NCBI RefSeq assembly: GCF_007066085.1
Contig: NZ_CP041405.1
Span: 3,259,001-3,323,000, forward strand
DNA: 64,000 nt
Source of the DNA: Paenibacillus thiaminolyticus
Lineage (GTDB): Bacteria > Bacillota > Bacilli > Paenibacillales > Paenibacillaceae
Reading direction: 5' to 3'
Part shown: positions 50,326-59,163 of the stretch, in pieces
How the letters are laid out: each line of letters opens with the position of its first letter
How positions within the stretch are numbered: position 1 is the first letter of the stretch
Translations under genes and position numbers: made by a program
The notes under the pieces: model-generated
The model's input: only the letters and a program-made list of their open reading frames with translations
What the model was told of the DNA's origin: nothing
Databases searched by the model: none

Positions 50326-51108
50326 TTAGTTTTTCGCCAGCAGACTCGTCGGATTAACCGGCTTGTTATTGTCGTACACTTCAAAGTGCACGTGCACGCC
50401 CAATGCTTTCTCCAGCTCGCTCCGTCCGGCCGTTCCAAGCGTGTCGCCCTTCTTGACCGTATCGCCTTTCGCGACTTTGACATCCGCCAGACTTTGATAG
50501 ACTGTCTTCATGCCGCCGCCGTGATCCACTTCCACGACGAAGCCGTTTTTCGGGTGCTGCTCGGAACGGGTAACTTTACCGCTCATCGCAGACAGGACGT
50601 CGAACGCTTTCTGATCTTTGCGGGCCAGGTCGATTCCTACATTCGGCGTGAAGGTCTGTTCGAACTCTATCAGCGCCGCCGCTTGCTCTTCCTTGCTGGC
50701 CGTCTCATCATAGTAGGACATGACGACGTCTACTTCCTGCGCGTCTTTGACCGGCCATCCCAACGTCTCATTGGATGCGACCACTTCGACTGCGTCTTCG
50801 TTGACCGTTCCCTCCGCCTGTGCTCCGGAATCTACCACCGTCTGATCGACCTGCGCCGTCTCCGCGTTCGGGTCGAGCGGCCGGTTCATATCCTGGTAGA
50901 CCCACACTAACGTTAGGATGATTGCTGCTGCGGCCATGTACAAAGCAGGAAAGACCCATCGCTTGGACAACAGCTTTCTCCATGTGGAAGTGTGAACCGC
51001 CTGCGCTCCCGGGATTGGTTTGGAAGCTTCCGGCATGTTCGCTGCATTGTTAGCCGATGAACTGGTTGTGGATTTGTTTTTCGAGTTGTTTTGGTTTTGT
51101 TCACTCAT
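50326..51108 (-). CDS. spoIIQ: Forespore protein SpoIIQ (degenerate LytM/M23 domain)
   Basis: SpoIIQ sits in the forespore membrane and binds SpoIIIAH from the mother cell across the engulfing septum. The 260-aa protein has a disordered Asn/Ser-rich N-terminus, one membrane segment at about residues 52-71, a linker, and a C-terminal LytM-like domain. In that domain the first metal ligand His is replaced by Asn156 (NVGID, Asp160 kept), while the later HVHFEV is intact. B. subtilis SpoIIQ is likewise inactive at this site, so a structural role is expected. A SigF-type promoter is directly upstream, and a strong hairpin follows. Confidence 0.92.
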   Translation of the reverse strand: MSEQNQNNSKNKSTTSSSANNAANMPEASKPIPGAQAVHTSTWRKLLSKRWVFPALYMAAAAIILTLVWVYQDMNRPLDPNAETAQVDQTVVDSGAQAEGTVNEDAVEVVASNETLGWPVKDAQEVDVVMSYYDETASKEEQAAALIEFEQTFTPNVGIDLARKDQKAFDVLSAMSGKVTRSEQHPKNGFVVEVDHGGGMKTVYQSLADVKVAKGDTVKKGDTLGTAGRSELEKALGVHVHFEVYDNNKPVNPTSLLAKN

Positions 51109-51127
51109 TTGTGATCACCTCAGTAAC

Positions 51128-51156
51128 CATTGTTACCGGGGCTATCGCTTTTATAC
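51128..51156 (-). promoter_or_regulatory. SigF-type promoter of spoIIQ
   Basis: GTATA (51156-51152), a 14-nt spacer and GGTAACAATG (51137-51128) fit the SigF consensus GYATA/GGNNANAHTR at every specified position. It lies 20 nt upstream of the ATG, giving a very short leader. Confidence 0.7.
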
Positions 51157-51192
51157 GTGCAAGTTTGCTAATTTTTTAGATTCATAGTTCTC

Positions 51193-52353
51193 TTACGAGG
51201 ATGGCCGGTTCGCGGTTAATAACTTCGAAGCTTTGTCCAACTGCACCCCTGTATAATAGTAGGTCAATATCCGCTCGGCCGCTGCTCCCTGCTTCGCCAT
51301 GCCCTGGGCCCCATACTGGCTCATGCCGACGCCATGGCCGTAGCCGTATGTCGTGATGCGCAGCTTGTCACCGTCCCGCTCCCAATCGAACCCGCTCGAA
51401 CGCAGATTCAACTTCTCCCGGATCTCCCGGCCGCTGAAGCTCTTTGATCCGAATTGAACCTCATCCACCCGCTTCCCCGCGGTGCGGGATAGGATGCGCA
51501 CATCCTCCGCCAGCCCGTCTCCAGCCACTGTGCCCGAGAACGCGCTTCCCGCTCCGCCTCCGCCCTGCCGCGAGGCTTGGGCCAGACCCGGTACTGCGGC
51601 CGGAGTCAACCCGAGCTTTTCCAGGACTTCGTTCTGCGCGAGTTCCACCGTCTCGGCGTACCGTGGAGACTCGGCCTGATCCCAAGGGCTGGGCACACTC
51701 TTCAAATAGGGCACCGGATTCTTCCAATAATCCTCGGCATTCTCGGTATAGCCGTTGCTCGTCGAGAAGAAGGCGGCCATAATCGGCTCCCCTTGATAGG
51801 TTACCACTTGATCCCGCGTCTCATTGACAGCCCGGTTGAGCTTCGCGATCGTGCGCTCCGGCCGCTTCGCCAGCTCGGCCAGCGGGATGTACACCTGATG
51901 GGCGACGGTATCCGTCACGTCAGCCCCTTCAGGGACGCCGGCGGTGTCGCCAGTCCGAAGGCGGCGCACGATATACGTGCGGGCAGCGATCGCCTGCGCC
52001 TTCAGCGCCTCCAGCTCGAAGTCGGCCGGCATCTCCGCCGCCAGGACGCCGCGTACGTATTGCTCCAGCGGGACGCTCTCTATCTTGCGCGGATTCGCTA
52101 GATAGACGCGCACTTCCGTCCCGCCTTCGGGCGTGCCTGTCAAGGGCGGCGCCGGGCCGGGACCAGTCTCCGCGGCGGGCGGCCGATCCGCCAGCCGGTC
52201 TACCAGCCCTAGCGGCAGCAGCACCGCCAGCGCCACCAGACCTGCCGCCCAGAGGACGGCTTGTCCCAGCCCGTCGTTCCGCCGGGACAATCGCCTTGCC
52301 CCAGAACCGCCCTTCCACCGCTTGGCAGACATCCGTGTCAGCAGCATCGTCAT
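51193..52353 (-). CDS. spoIID: Stage II sporulation protein SpoIID (peptidoglycan lytic transglycosylase)
   Basis: SpoIID trims septal peptidoglycan during engulfment as part of the SpoIID-SpoIIM-SpoIIP machine. The 386-aa protein has a basic N-terminus, a membrane segment (about residues 31-50, AVLWAAGLVALAVLLPLGLV) and the SpoIID domain: SVPLEQYVRGVLAAEMPADF (catalytic Glu in AAEMP), AAFFSTSNGYTENAEDYWKN, and the C-terminal GYGHGVGMSQYGAQGMAKQG. The start at 52353 follows AAGGAGAG. I could not read a clear SigE promoter upstream, although expression under SigE is expected. Confidence 0.96.
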   Translation of the reverse strand: MTMLLTRMSAKRWKGGSGARRLSRRNDGLGQAVLWAAGLVALAVLLPLGLVDRLADRPPAAETGPGPAPPLTGTPEGGTEVRVYLANPRKIESVPLEQYVRGVLAAEMPADFELEALKAQAIAARTYIVRRLRTGDTAGVPEGADVTDTVAHQVYIPLAELAKRPERTIAKLNRAVNETRDQVVTYQGEPIMAAFFSTSNGYTENAEDYWKNPVPYLKSVPSPWDQAESPRYAETVELAQNEVLEKLGLTPAAVPGLAQASRQGGGGAGSAFSGTVAGDGLAEDVRILSRTAGKRVDEVQFGSKSFSGREIREKLNLRSSGFDWERDGDKLRITTYGYGHGVGMSQYGAQGMAKQGAAAERILTYYYTGVQLDKASKLLTANRPSS

Positions 52354-52841
52354 TGATTCTCTCTCCTTATCCACCCAATGACTCCCTCTGTCTATGAACC
52401 CGATATAGAGGGAAGGGGGTAATCTACTTCCATCCTATGCTTTTTTGAGAGACGAAAGAACCGGAATCTGACAAGCTTTCTTCGCAGTCTGGCCGTGGAA
52501 CGATCTCGGTTACAGGCTATCCGTATTTAGGGTATTTAGGGTATTTAGGGTATTTAGAGTATTTAGAGTATTTAGAGTATTTAGAGTATTTAGAGTATTT
52601 AGGGTATTCAGCGTATTTATCGTACCTATCGTATTTTTCCGTTTTCCCGTATTCATTTTCGATTGGCCGCGGTCGATATTATGTACGGCAGCCTGCTCAA
52701 GAAATCGAAGGTTCTCGCACCAGATTGGAAGGGGAGCGCACCATTCGCTACCGCATCTTCTGTTCCGCTTCTTCGCTATCACAGCCGACTTTTTGAACAG
52801 CGCTTGCAGGAGAATCAAATGGAGAAGGAGATGGAGAAGCA
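52354..52841. other. Intergenic region upstream of spoIID with a 9-bp tandem repeat
   Basis: These 488 bp between spoIID and the divergent plus-strand gene hold a 9-bp tandem array, a copy of the GTTCAAAAAGTCG repeat core on the minus strand (about 52784-52800), and the ribosome-binding site of the plus-strand gene. Open frames through the array (Asn-Thr-Leu repeats on the minus strand) are not credible genes. Confidence 0.6.
52523..52639. repeat. 9-bp tandem repeat array
   Basis: GTATTTAGG or GTATTTAGA occurs nine times in a row (52523-52603), followed by about four decayed units (GTATTCAGC, GTATTTATC, GTACCTATC, GTATTTTTC). The G and A variants are grouped (three G, five A, one G), suggesting expansion by slippage. 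Confidence 0.93.
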
Positions 52842-53300
52842 ATGAAGATATCTATTTCATTGGACGGCTTTGAAGGACAGGAAGTGGAGGCGAGGGCCAA
52901 CGGCTTGGGCAAGCAGCGATTATTCATCAACCACCAGCCGGTGCCCGTCGGCAAAAAGGGGCGGATGACGCTCCGGAGAAATGACGGAACAGAAGTGATC
53001 GCGACATGGAAAAACAGCTTCATCGGGGATCTCCCGAAGTTGGTCGTGGACGGAAGCGCTATTGAATTAGCAAAGCCCTTGCCGTGGTATGTCAAGGTAT
53101 GGTGTGCGTTGCCGCTTGCGGTTATCGCCTTCGGCGGAGCAGTCGGCGGCGCCCTCGGCGCATTAGGGATGATAGCGAACTTCGCCCTCTTCCGAACGCA
53201 TCTTCCTGTCCTAGCTAAATTCATCACGACGCTGCTTGTGACGCTTGGTTGTGCCGCCGGATGGTGGATAATCGCCATGGCGGTGACCGGAAGACTGTGA
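52842..53300 (+). CDS. Small membrane protein of unknown function (only plus-strand gene)
   Basis: I do not recognise this 152-aa protein. The first 80 residues are soluble and beta-rich (MKISISLDGFEGQEVEARAN, then DGTEVIATWKNSFIGDLPKL), followed by two membrane helices (about 87-113, ALPLAVIAFGGAVGGALGAL, and about 125-147, TTLLVTLGCAAGWWIIAMAV). AAGGAGATGGAG precedes the ATG. It is the only confident gene on the plus strand and is flanked by repeats on both sides, which could indicate an insertion into the spoIID-murA interval. Confidence 0.75.
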   Translation: MKISISLDGFEGQEVEARANGLGKQRLFINHQPVPVGKKGRMTLRRNDGTEVIATWKNSFIGDLPKLVVDGSAIELAKPLPWYVKVWCALPLAVIAFGGAVGGALGALGMIANFALFRTHLPVLAKFITTLLVTLGCAAGWWIIAMAVTGRL

Positions 53301-53594
53301 GGGGAACTGAGGAAGAAGCGCAAAATCACAGAAAGGGACTGTCCCCTATTCATTAAATGCGGCCGGAGGTAAGGCGGGACGACAGAGAGTGTGGAGACGG
53401 GGAAGAAGACGGGAAAGAAGAAGATGGGAAAGACGCAGCGGGGAAAGCGGCGGTAAATGGATGAGGCGGCGAAATCCTGCGTTTATCAGGCTGTTGGTAA
53501 GAGACCGCGTCGGATCCTGGGGGCATCATCGCCTTCAGGAAGCATCATTGCCTTCGGGAGGCACCGTTGCCTGCTGAGGCTTGAACGTGTGGAG

Positions 53595-54090
53595 GGAATT
53601 GCTGCTATTTTACAGGAATTTCGCCTCAATGAGTCCACATCCCGAGGAATTGCTGCAAATCTACATCATTTTAGGCCCTTTTGCTTCAAGCCGAAATGAA
53701 ACGGGTGAAATTCCTGCAGTTTTGCAGGATTCCCTTTCTGGTCAAGTCGTCCATATCGAATTGCTGTATTTGCGCAGGATTTCGCTTACTGAATAGGTTG
53801 TAGAAATCGTGCAATTTTGCAGATTTCGTTTACTGAATAGGCGTGTCTGGAGAAATCGTGCAGTTTTCAGGCCGTTGGAAAACCCCCTGTTTTTTATTAA
53901 GGGGTGAGATTGTCCATTTTCCTACTCAAAACTTGGAGCCGTAGCGTTTTAAATGGATTTTTTCTACGGAGAGACGAGATCCACCACATAAAAAATGAAG
54001 TGCCAAAAAATCCCTTGGACTTTCTCAACAGCCTGCGTTTTGCAGGAATTTCAGTACCAGAGTAAACGTCACCAGGAAAAGCTGCATTTT
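53595..54090. repeat. Cluster of degenerate palindromic repeats, period about 50 bp
   Basis: Units resembling GAAATYCTGCA-NTTT-TGCAGGATTTC recur at about 53595, 53646, 53706, 53758, 53802 and 53852, with two more near 54027 and 54072. The clearest is CCTGCAGTTTTGCAGG at 53713. Several units end in TTACTGAATAGG. Spacing is 44-60 bp and units are too divergent for a CRISPR. Confidence 0.7.
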
Positions 54091-54125
54091 CGCAGTTTTA
54101 TCGGCAAATCGAGCTGTGAGAAAAA

Positions 54126-54173
54126 AGAGGGCTACCTCACTGTAGCGAAAAACTACTGGTGGGACAGCCCTCT
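54126..54173 (-). terminator. Terminator of murA
   Basis: AGAGGGCT and AGCCCTCT pair around an inner GTAG/CTAC-type stem and are followed by TTTTTTC on the minus strand. It lies about 110 nt after the murA stop. Confidence 0.8.
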
Positions 54174-54280
54174 CTTGCTTCATGAAGACTGGATCCGCCG
54201 CATCCGAATCTGCGCCGGGGCGAATCCAGTCCGTATCAATTACAGCTATTACCGTAAGGAGAACGAAGCGGAAATCCGGC

Positions 54281-55609
54281 TTACGCCCAGGTCGGCTGAG
54301 CGCTGAACAGCGGAATCTCCTGTTCTTCCTTCACTTCCTGCGGCTGCTCCTCAAGCGAGACGCGATAAATATCGGCTCCAAGCGCGGACAGCTTCTCCGC
54401 GATATTAACATAGCCGCGGTCGATATGCTGCACCCCGCTGACCTCGGTCGTTCCTTCCGCCACGAGTCCGGCACAGATTAGGGCCGCGCCTGCGCGCAGG
54501 TCTGTCGCGCATACCTTCGCCCCGACGAGCTTGGCGCCTCCCGTGACGACGGCGGTGCGTCCGTCGACCTTAATGTTCGCCGACATTAGATTGAACTCAT
54601 CGACATGCATAAAGCGGTTCTCAAATACCGTTTCCGTGACGACGGAGGTGCCTTCTGCCACGAGCAGAAGCGCCATCATCTGCGACTGCATATCCGTAGG
54701 GAAGCCCGGATAAGGCAGCGTCTTCACGTCTACGGCCTTGAGCGGCCGTTCGGCCCGAACCCGGATTCCATTCTCGTCCGGTTCGATCTGTACGCCCATC
54801 TCTTCCATCTTCGCAATGACTGGACCGAGATGATCGGCAATGGCTCCCTCAACGTACACATCCCCGCCGGTCATCGCCGCCGCCACCATATAGGTGCCTG
54901 CTTCGACCCGATCCGGGATGACCGTATGCTCAGCCCCGTGCAACTGCTCTACACCTTCGATGCGAATGACTCCGGTGCCCGCGCCCCGTACCTTGGCGCC
55001 CATCTTGTTCAAATAGTTGGCCAAATCGACGATTTCCGGCTCGCGGGCCGCGTTCTCAATCGTCGTCGTGCCTTCGGCTAGCGTAGCAGCCATCATAATA
55101 TTTTCAGTCGCGCCGACACTCGCCACGTCCAAATAGATCTTGGCGCCCTTCAGTCGGCCGTTCACTTTCGCTTCAATGTAGCCCTGACCCAATCCAATCT
55201 GCGCACCCATCGCTTCGAAGCCCTTCAGATGCTGATCGATAGGCCGCGTTCCAATCGCACAGCCACCAGGCAAGGAGATCCGTGCCTGACCCGCGCGGGC
55301 CAGCAATGGGCCCATCACGAGGAACGACGCCCGCATCTTGCGCACCAGCTCATACGGAGCTTCATACGAGTGAAGATGCTCTGCGTTTACGCGAATGGTT
55401 TCATTGGAATATGTAAGGTTGGCTCCCAGCTTCTCCAACACATGGTGTATCGTCTTGACATCGTCGAGTGGAGGCGCGTCACATATTACACTTACGCCAT
55501 GCTCTCCCAATAACGAAGCAGCGATGATCGGCAACACAGAATTCTTTGCGCCGCTTACGCGGACGGTTCCCGTCAATCGCTTGCCTCCGCGGACGATAAA
55601 TTTGCTCAT
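54281..55609 (-). CDS. murA: UDP-GlcNAc 1-carboxyvinyltransferase MurA
   Basis: MurA transfers enolpyruvate from PEP to UDP-GlcNAc, the first committed step of peptidoglycan synthesis, and is the fosfomycin target. The 442-aa protein contains Lys22 in SGAKNS and the fosfomycin-reactive catalytic Cys117 in [17 protein letters not shown]; both are intact. Length and motifs fit an active enzyme. The C-terminal extension ([19 protein letters not shown]) is acidic and unconserved. The second Met was chosen as start. It carries its own SigA promoter; murA next to spoIID matches the B. subtilis murAA neighbourhood. Confidence 0.96.
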   Translation of the reverse strand: MSKFIVRGGKRLTGTVRVSGAKNSVLPIIAASLLGEHGVSVICDAPPLDDVKTIHHVLEKLGANLTYSNETIRVNAEHLHSYEAPYELVRKMRASFLVMGPLLARAGQARISLPGGCAIGTRPIDQHLKGFEAMGAQIGLGQGYIEAKVNGRLKGAKIYLDVASVGATENIMMAATLAEGTTTIENAAREPEIVDLANYLNKMGAKVRGAGTGVIRIEGVEQLHGAEHTVIPDRVEAGTYMVAAAMTGGDVYVEGAIADHLGPVIAKMEEMGVQIEPDENGIRVRAERPLKAVDVKTLPYPGFPTDMQSQMMALLLVAEGTSVVTETVFENRFMHVDEFNLMSANIKVDGRTAVVTGGAKLVGAKVCATDLRAGAALICAGLVAEGTTEVSGVQHIDRGYVNIAEKLSALGADIYRVSLEEQPQEVKEEQEIPLFSAQPTWA

Positions 55610-55689
55610 CATGTTTCCCTCCGCGCCTTTTTTCGCCCCATCCTCACATCACTGTACAAGATGGTAGGTCTCTCTCTTGCCCAACCCTC

Positions 55690-55718
55690 ATCATACCATC
55701 GCCTAACGGGCCCGACAA
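55690..55718 (-). promoter_or_regulatory. SigA promoter of murA
   Basis: TTGTCG (55718-55713), 17 nt and TATGAT (55695-55690) form a good vegetative promoter about 80 nt upstream of the murA start. Confidence 0.7.
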
Positions 55719-55908
55719 GCGATATTTTTCGACATACCCTGCCACAATTTACTTGGGGCTACTCCCATTGTTGACATCTTTATTCGATGTTATTCGACAA
55801 GCACCGAATCCAGCCTGCCGTCCCCCACACTCTGCCAACGGCAGGGCAGCGGCAGGACGGCTGCCGGCTTGCGGCGAATGTTTTTTCATTTCCTCTTAAC
55901 CACAATCG

Positions 55909-56169
55909 CTACGCTCCAAACAAATAACGCACGGACTGCGTCCAGCCCCAGTAATCGATGAAGAATCCCGCCACTGCGCGCCCGACGATAATCGCCAGAA
56001 GCAAATGCAGCATTTTGCCCTGCGGGCTCTGCGGATGGCGGATGAACAGATCGAGCTTGACATGCTGCAGCGACCACCAGGCGACGCCGATGCACAGCAG
56101 CGTGACGAGCATATTCACTACTCCGCCCCAACCGACAGCTGCCGATATGTTCGACCACGAATTGTCCAT
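55909..56169 (-). CDS. DUF1146 family membrane protein (YwzB-like)
   Basis: The 86-aa protein has two membrane helices (about residues 13-35, VVNMLVTLLCIGVAWWSLQH, and 52-70, LHLLLAIIVGRAVAGFFIDY) and the family end WTQSVRYLFGA. DUF1146 proteins (B. subtilis YwzB) commonly lie close to murA, spoIID and the energy-complex genes, as here. Function is unknown. AAGGAGG precedes the start. The gene begins 38 nt after the stop of the SLH-subtilisin gene. Confidence 0.9.
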   Translation of the reverse strand: MDNSWSNISAAVGWGGVVNMLVTLLCIGVAWWSLQHVKLDLFIRHPQSPQGKMLHLLLAIIVGRAVAGFFIDYWGWTQSVRYLFGA

Positions 56170-56207
56170 AACCGAGCCTCCTTAAAGAGAGGTTGTTCAA
56201 AAAGTCG

Positions 56208-59072
56208 TTACCGCAGCGCGACGAGCATCGACACGAACTCCGCCCGCGTCGCCTGCCGCTCCGGAGCGAACATGTCCCCGTCCATCCCCTGGATGAGGCC
56301 CTGCTCCTTCATAGCGGCCAGCATCGGAGCGGCCCAATGGCTCACGGGCACGTCACGGAACGGAGCCTCCGCCGGGCGCTCCGGCTTAATTCCGAGCGCC
56401 TTCCCCATCATGACGGCCATCTCCGCCCGCTTGACCGGCAGACCCGGACCGAAGCGGCCGTTGCCGATGCCGCCAGTGATTCCGGCCTTCGCGACCCGTG
56501 AGACATCGGCGTAAGCCCAATGCTTCGCCGGAACGTCCGTGAAGGTTGGGGCTCCCTGAATGCTTCCGCTCAGTTCGAAGGCTTTGGCCAATACGGCCGC
56601 CGCTTCGGCCCGGGTAATCTGCCGGTTCGGACGGAACAGCGCCTCGTCATAGCCCGAGATCCACTTGGAACGGACAGCCTCCACTATCGCCTCCTGAGCC
56701 CAGTGGCCGCCGATATCGCGGAAGCCTTCAACCAACGGCTCGGTGCTGAAGGACAACCGGTAATATTTCGTATCGAACTTCTTATCCGTCGTCAGGCGGA
56801 CATAATACGTCCCCGGCTCCAGGACAGCGCCCGCCAATATCTGCTCCAGCTTGGCGCCGCTTTGCGCGCTGGCGATCTTCTTCTGCTCCTTCGTCATCAC
56901 CGTCATGCTGACGTTCCGGGCGGACGGAATGTTCTTCAATGCCACCTTGCCATAGACCGGACTCTTGACCGTGAACTGGAACCAGTCCACATCGCTGTCC
57001 TTGTCGAATACGCCGACATATTCGGTGCCTTCGCTCATCGTGACCGCTTCATACATCTTGTCGTTCGGTTCATTCGGATCGGTGTATTGCGTGATATATT
57101 CCACATGCAGCTTATACTCGCCTGCGACCGGTTCCGGATGCGCCGTGACGACATTCTGCACTTGAATATAATATTTCCCCGCGGGAAGATCGGTCAGCAC
57201 AGCCGATTCCGACCGTCCCTCCTTCTCTTCGTCGATCCATTGCGTGCGAATATGCGAGCCGCGCACCTCCAGCGCCGGATCGATCCGCACCGTATCCACG
57301 CTGACCTTCAGGCGCAGCGTGCCTTTGCGCGGCAGCTGAATCATATACCAGTCGACATCGCCCGTATGGCCGAATGTGCCGACAATATCCTGCGTTCGGG
57401 CCGGAATCGTGTAGGCCTGGTACTGCAGGTCATTGGATTCGAACGGATCCTCGTAAATAAAGAACCGGGAAGACAGCTTATAGGACAGCGTTTCCTTCCC
57501 TTCATAGCCTTGATGCTGAAGACGGATCATGTTCAGACCCTGCTTCACCGGAATAACGGTCTTCTTGCCGCCCGCGTCGCTGTATGTCTTGCCTGCGCTC
57601 TGCTTCCCGACATAATGCGTCGCCTGAACAGTGCCCTTCCCTTGGATCCGCTCCAGCGAGAGCTGCAGCGTCCCTTCGTAAGGGGCATCGACCGCGAACC
57701 ATTGGGTTCGCTTATTCGGGGCGAATACACCGCTGAGCGACGTGTCGATAGGGAACACGCGCGCGCTGCCGCGAGTCGTATTCGTGCCGAAGGCTTGCTC
57801 ATCGTAAGGGATGCGGAGCGCCTCGTCGACGCGCAGCAGGCCGTATCCGCTCTGCCGATCCCAGCCTGGCGATTCGATATTCTGCGCGGTGCGGCGAAGA
57901 TGCTCCCGAATCTGATATGGCTTCAGTCCGGGATATTTGCTCCACAGCAGGGCGGCCGCCCCGGCCGCTTGCGGCGCAGACATCGATGTTCCTTCTTCCG
58001 CCTTGTAGCCGCCGCCGAGCGCTGTCGTATAGACATGCCACGGTGCGACCAGATCGACCTCCGGCCCTGTGTTCGACCGCGGTTCTACCAGCAGATCGGG
58101 CGAGCTTCCTCCGACAGCGAGCACAGTCGGATAGGCTGCCGGATATTTGACCTCCACCTTCTCCTGGTACCGCAAGCCGTCATTGCCCGTGGCCGCGACG
58201 AGCAGCACGCCCTTTTTCTCGGCGTAATTCACGATATCTTCCATATATTTCGAATAACGATACAGTCCTACTGACATGACTACAATTTTGGCTCCGTGAT
58301 CGACAGCGTACAGTATGCCTGCACCTAATTTGTCTTCATCCCCGTAGCCTTGGGCATCCAATGCCTTAATCGGCATAATCTTCGCGTTCCACAGCACCCC
58401 CGTGGTACCCTTCCCGTTATTCCCCACCGAGGCAAGCACGCCTGCTACGCTGGTGCCGTGGCCATTATCATCCATAGGCAGGCCTGCCTCCAGCAGGTTC
58501 GTGCCTTTGACGAGATTATGCTTCAGATCAGGGTGGTTCAGGTCCACTCCGGTATCTACTAGCGCGATCGTAATATTCGAGTTGCCCTTGGCCTGCGCCC
58601 ATGCCTTATCCGCCCCGATCTGGCGTAAATAACTCTGCTGGGAATAGAGCGGATCATTGGGCTTGACGCTCGCGTTCAGCGTCCGAACGGACTGATTCGG
58701 TTGAACATATTCAACATGCTCAGACTGTCTCAGCGTCTCCAGCCATTCCCCGGCGGCCTCCGCCTGATGCGGCTTGACGATCGAGATATTGATCGCCTGC
58801 TGCTCGCTTACGATGTCGCTGTTCGCCAGCAGCCGTTCATCGTGATGTCCATTTTTCCATTTTATAATCCAGGAGTCGGCTGCCTCTTCCTTCGCGGCGC
58901 TTTCCTTCCGCATCTCGCTTAAGGAGAGAAGAGTGCCTTCCTTCCCCGCCCGGTCGACCGGCCGCAGATTGCGAATCTCTGCCTGCAGCGGAGTCAAGGA
59001 GTTCACCAGGACAAGCAAGGCCAGGGCTGCAACCAACATCGATCCGACGGCTGTTCGCCATCGTGTCTTCAT
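56208..59072 (-). CDS. SLH-anchored subtilisin-family serine protease
   Basis: This 954-aa exported S8 protease has a signal sequence (MKTRWRTAVGSMLVAALALL), a propeptide (about 40-130), a catalytic domain with Asp173 (ALVDTGVD), His205 (DDNGHGTSVAG), oxyanion Asn297 (AATGNDG) and Ser363 (EEGTSMSAP), two or three PPC-like beta-domains (QDIVGTFGHTGDVDWYMIQL, VGVFDKDSDVDWFQFTV) and three C-terminal SLH domains (VEGFRDIGGHWAQEAIVEAV to TRAEFVSMLVALR). All catalytic residues are present. It should sit on the wall, working on envelope or environmental proteins. A SigA promoter and a palindrome lie upstream. The exact start is uncertain by a few codons. Confidence 0.94.
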   Translation of the reverse strand: MKTRWRTAVGSMLVAALALLVLVNSLTPLQAEIRNLRPVDRAGKEGTLLSLSEMRKESAAKEEAADSWIIKWKNGHHDERLLANSDIVSEQQAINISIVKPHQAEAAGEWLETLRQSEHVEYVQPNQSVRTLNASVKPNDPLYSQQSYLRQIGADKAWAQAKGNSNITIALVDTGVDLNHPDLKHNLVKGTNLLEAGLPMDDNGHGTSVAGVLASVGNNGKGTTGVLWNAKIMPIKALDAQGYGDEDKLGAGILYAVDHGAKIVVMSVGLYRYSKYMEDIVNYAEKKGVLLVAATGNDGLRYQEKVEVKYPAAYPTVLAVGGSSPDLLVEPRSNTGPEVDLVAPWHVYTTALGGGYKAEEGTSMSAPQAAGAAALLWSKYPGLKPYQIREHLRRTAQNIESPGWDRQSGYGLLRVDEALRIPYDEQAFGTNTTRGSARVFPIDTSLSGVFAPNKRTQWFAVDAPYEGTLQLSLERIQGKGTVQATHYVGKQSAGKTYSDAGGKKTVIPVKQGLNMIRLQHQGYEGKETLSYKLSSRFFIYEDPFESNDLQYQAYTIPARTQDIVGTFGHTGDVDWYMIQLPRKGTLRLKVSVDTVRIDPALEVRGSHIRTQWIDEEKEGRSESAVLTDLPAGKYYIQVQNVVTAHPEPVAGEYKLHVEYITQYTDPNEPNDKMYEAVTMSEGTEYVGVFDKDSDVDWFQFTVKSPVYGKVALKNIPSARNVSMTVMTKEQKKIASAQSGAKLEQILAGAVLEPGTYYVRLTTDKKFDTKYYRLSFSTEPLVEGFRDIGGHWAQEAIVEAVRSKWISGYDEALFRPNRQITRAEAAAVLAKAFELSGSIQGAPTFTDVPAKHWAYADVSRVAKAGITGGIGNGRFGPGLPVKRAEMAVMMGKALGIKPERPAEAPFRDVPVSHWAAPMLAAMKEQGLIQGMDGDMFAPERQATRAEFVSMLVALR

Positions 59073-59102
59073 AACTTTCATCCCATTCCAATCATTCAGG
59101 TT

Positions 59103-59121
59103 ATGCACGGATGCCGTGCAT
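59103..59121 (-). promoter_or_regulatory. Palindrome in the leader of the SLH-subtilisin gene
   Basis: ATGCACGG-ATG-CCGTGCAT is a perfect 8-3-8 inverted repeat about 13 nt downstream of the -10 box, roughly at +7 to +25. It could be an operator or a leader hairpin. Confidence 0.45.
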
Positions 59122-59134
59122 CATTCAGAGGATG

Positions 59135-59163
59135 ATTAAACCAGACCGTCACCCTGCTGTCAA
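59135..59163 (-). promoter_or_regulatory. SigA promoter of the SLH-subtilisin gene
   Basis: A perfect TTGACA (59163-59158), a 17-nt spacer and TTTAAT (59140-59135) on the minus strand. Confidence 0.65.

Larger units (their letters stand above)
53301..54280. other. Gene-free 1-kb region rich in degenerate repeats
   Basis: No credible gene lies in these 980 bp; short open frames have no coding character. The left part is A/G-rich (53380-53470), the middle is a cluster of palindromic repeats, and the right end is the murA terminator. Confidence 0.6.

Noticed and set aside
52523..52639. Possible CRISPR array
   Set aside because: Units are 9 bp and contiguous without unique spacers; no cas genes are present.
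52510..52842. Minus-strand frame encoding Asn-Thr-Leu repeats
   Set aside because: It is only the translation of the 9-bp tandem array, and the rest has no coding character.
53595..54090. Possible CRISPR-like array
   Set aside because: Units are too divergent and spacing is irregular; no cas genes are nearby.
53301..54280. Several short plus-strand frames in the gene-free region (for example 53457-53699, 53995-54306)
   Set aside because: They run through repeats and the murA terminator, and have no ribosome-binding sites or recognisable features.
56520..58274. 584-codon plus-strand frame opposite the SLH-subtilisin gene
   Set aside because: No ribosome-binding site or features; the opposite strand has an intact catalytic triad.
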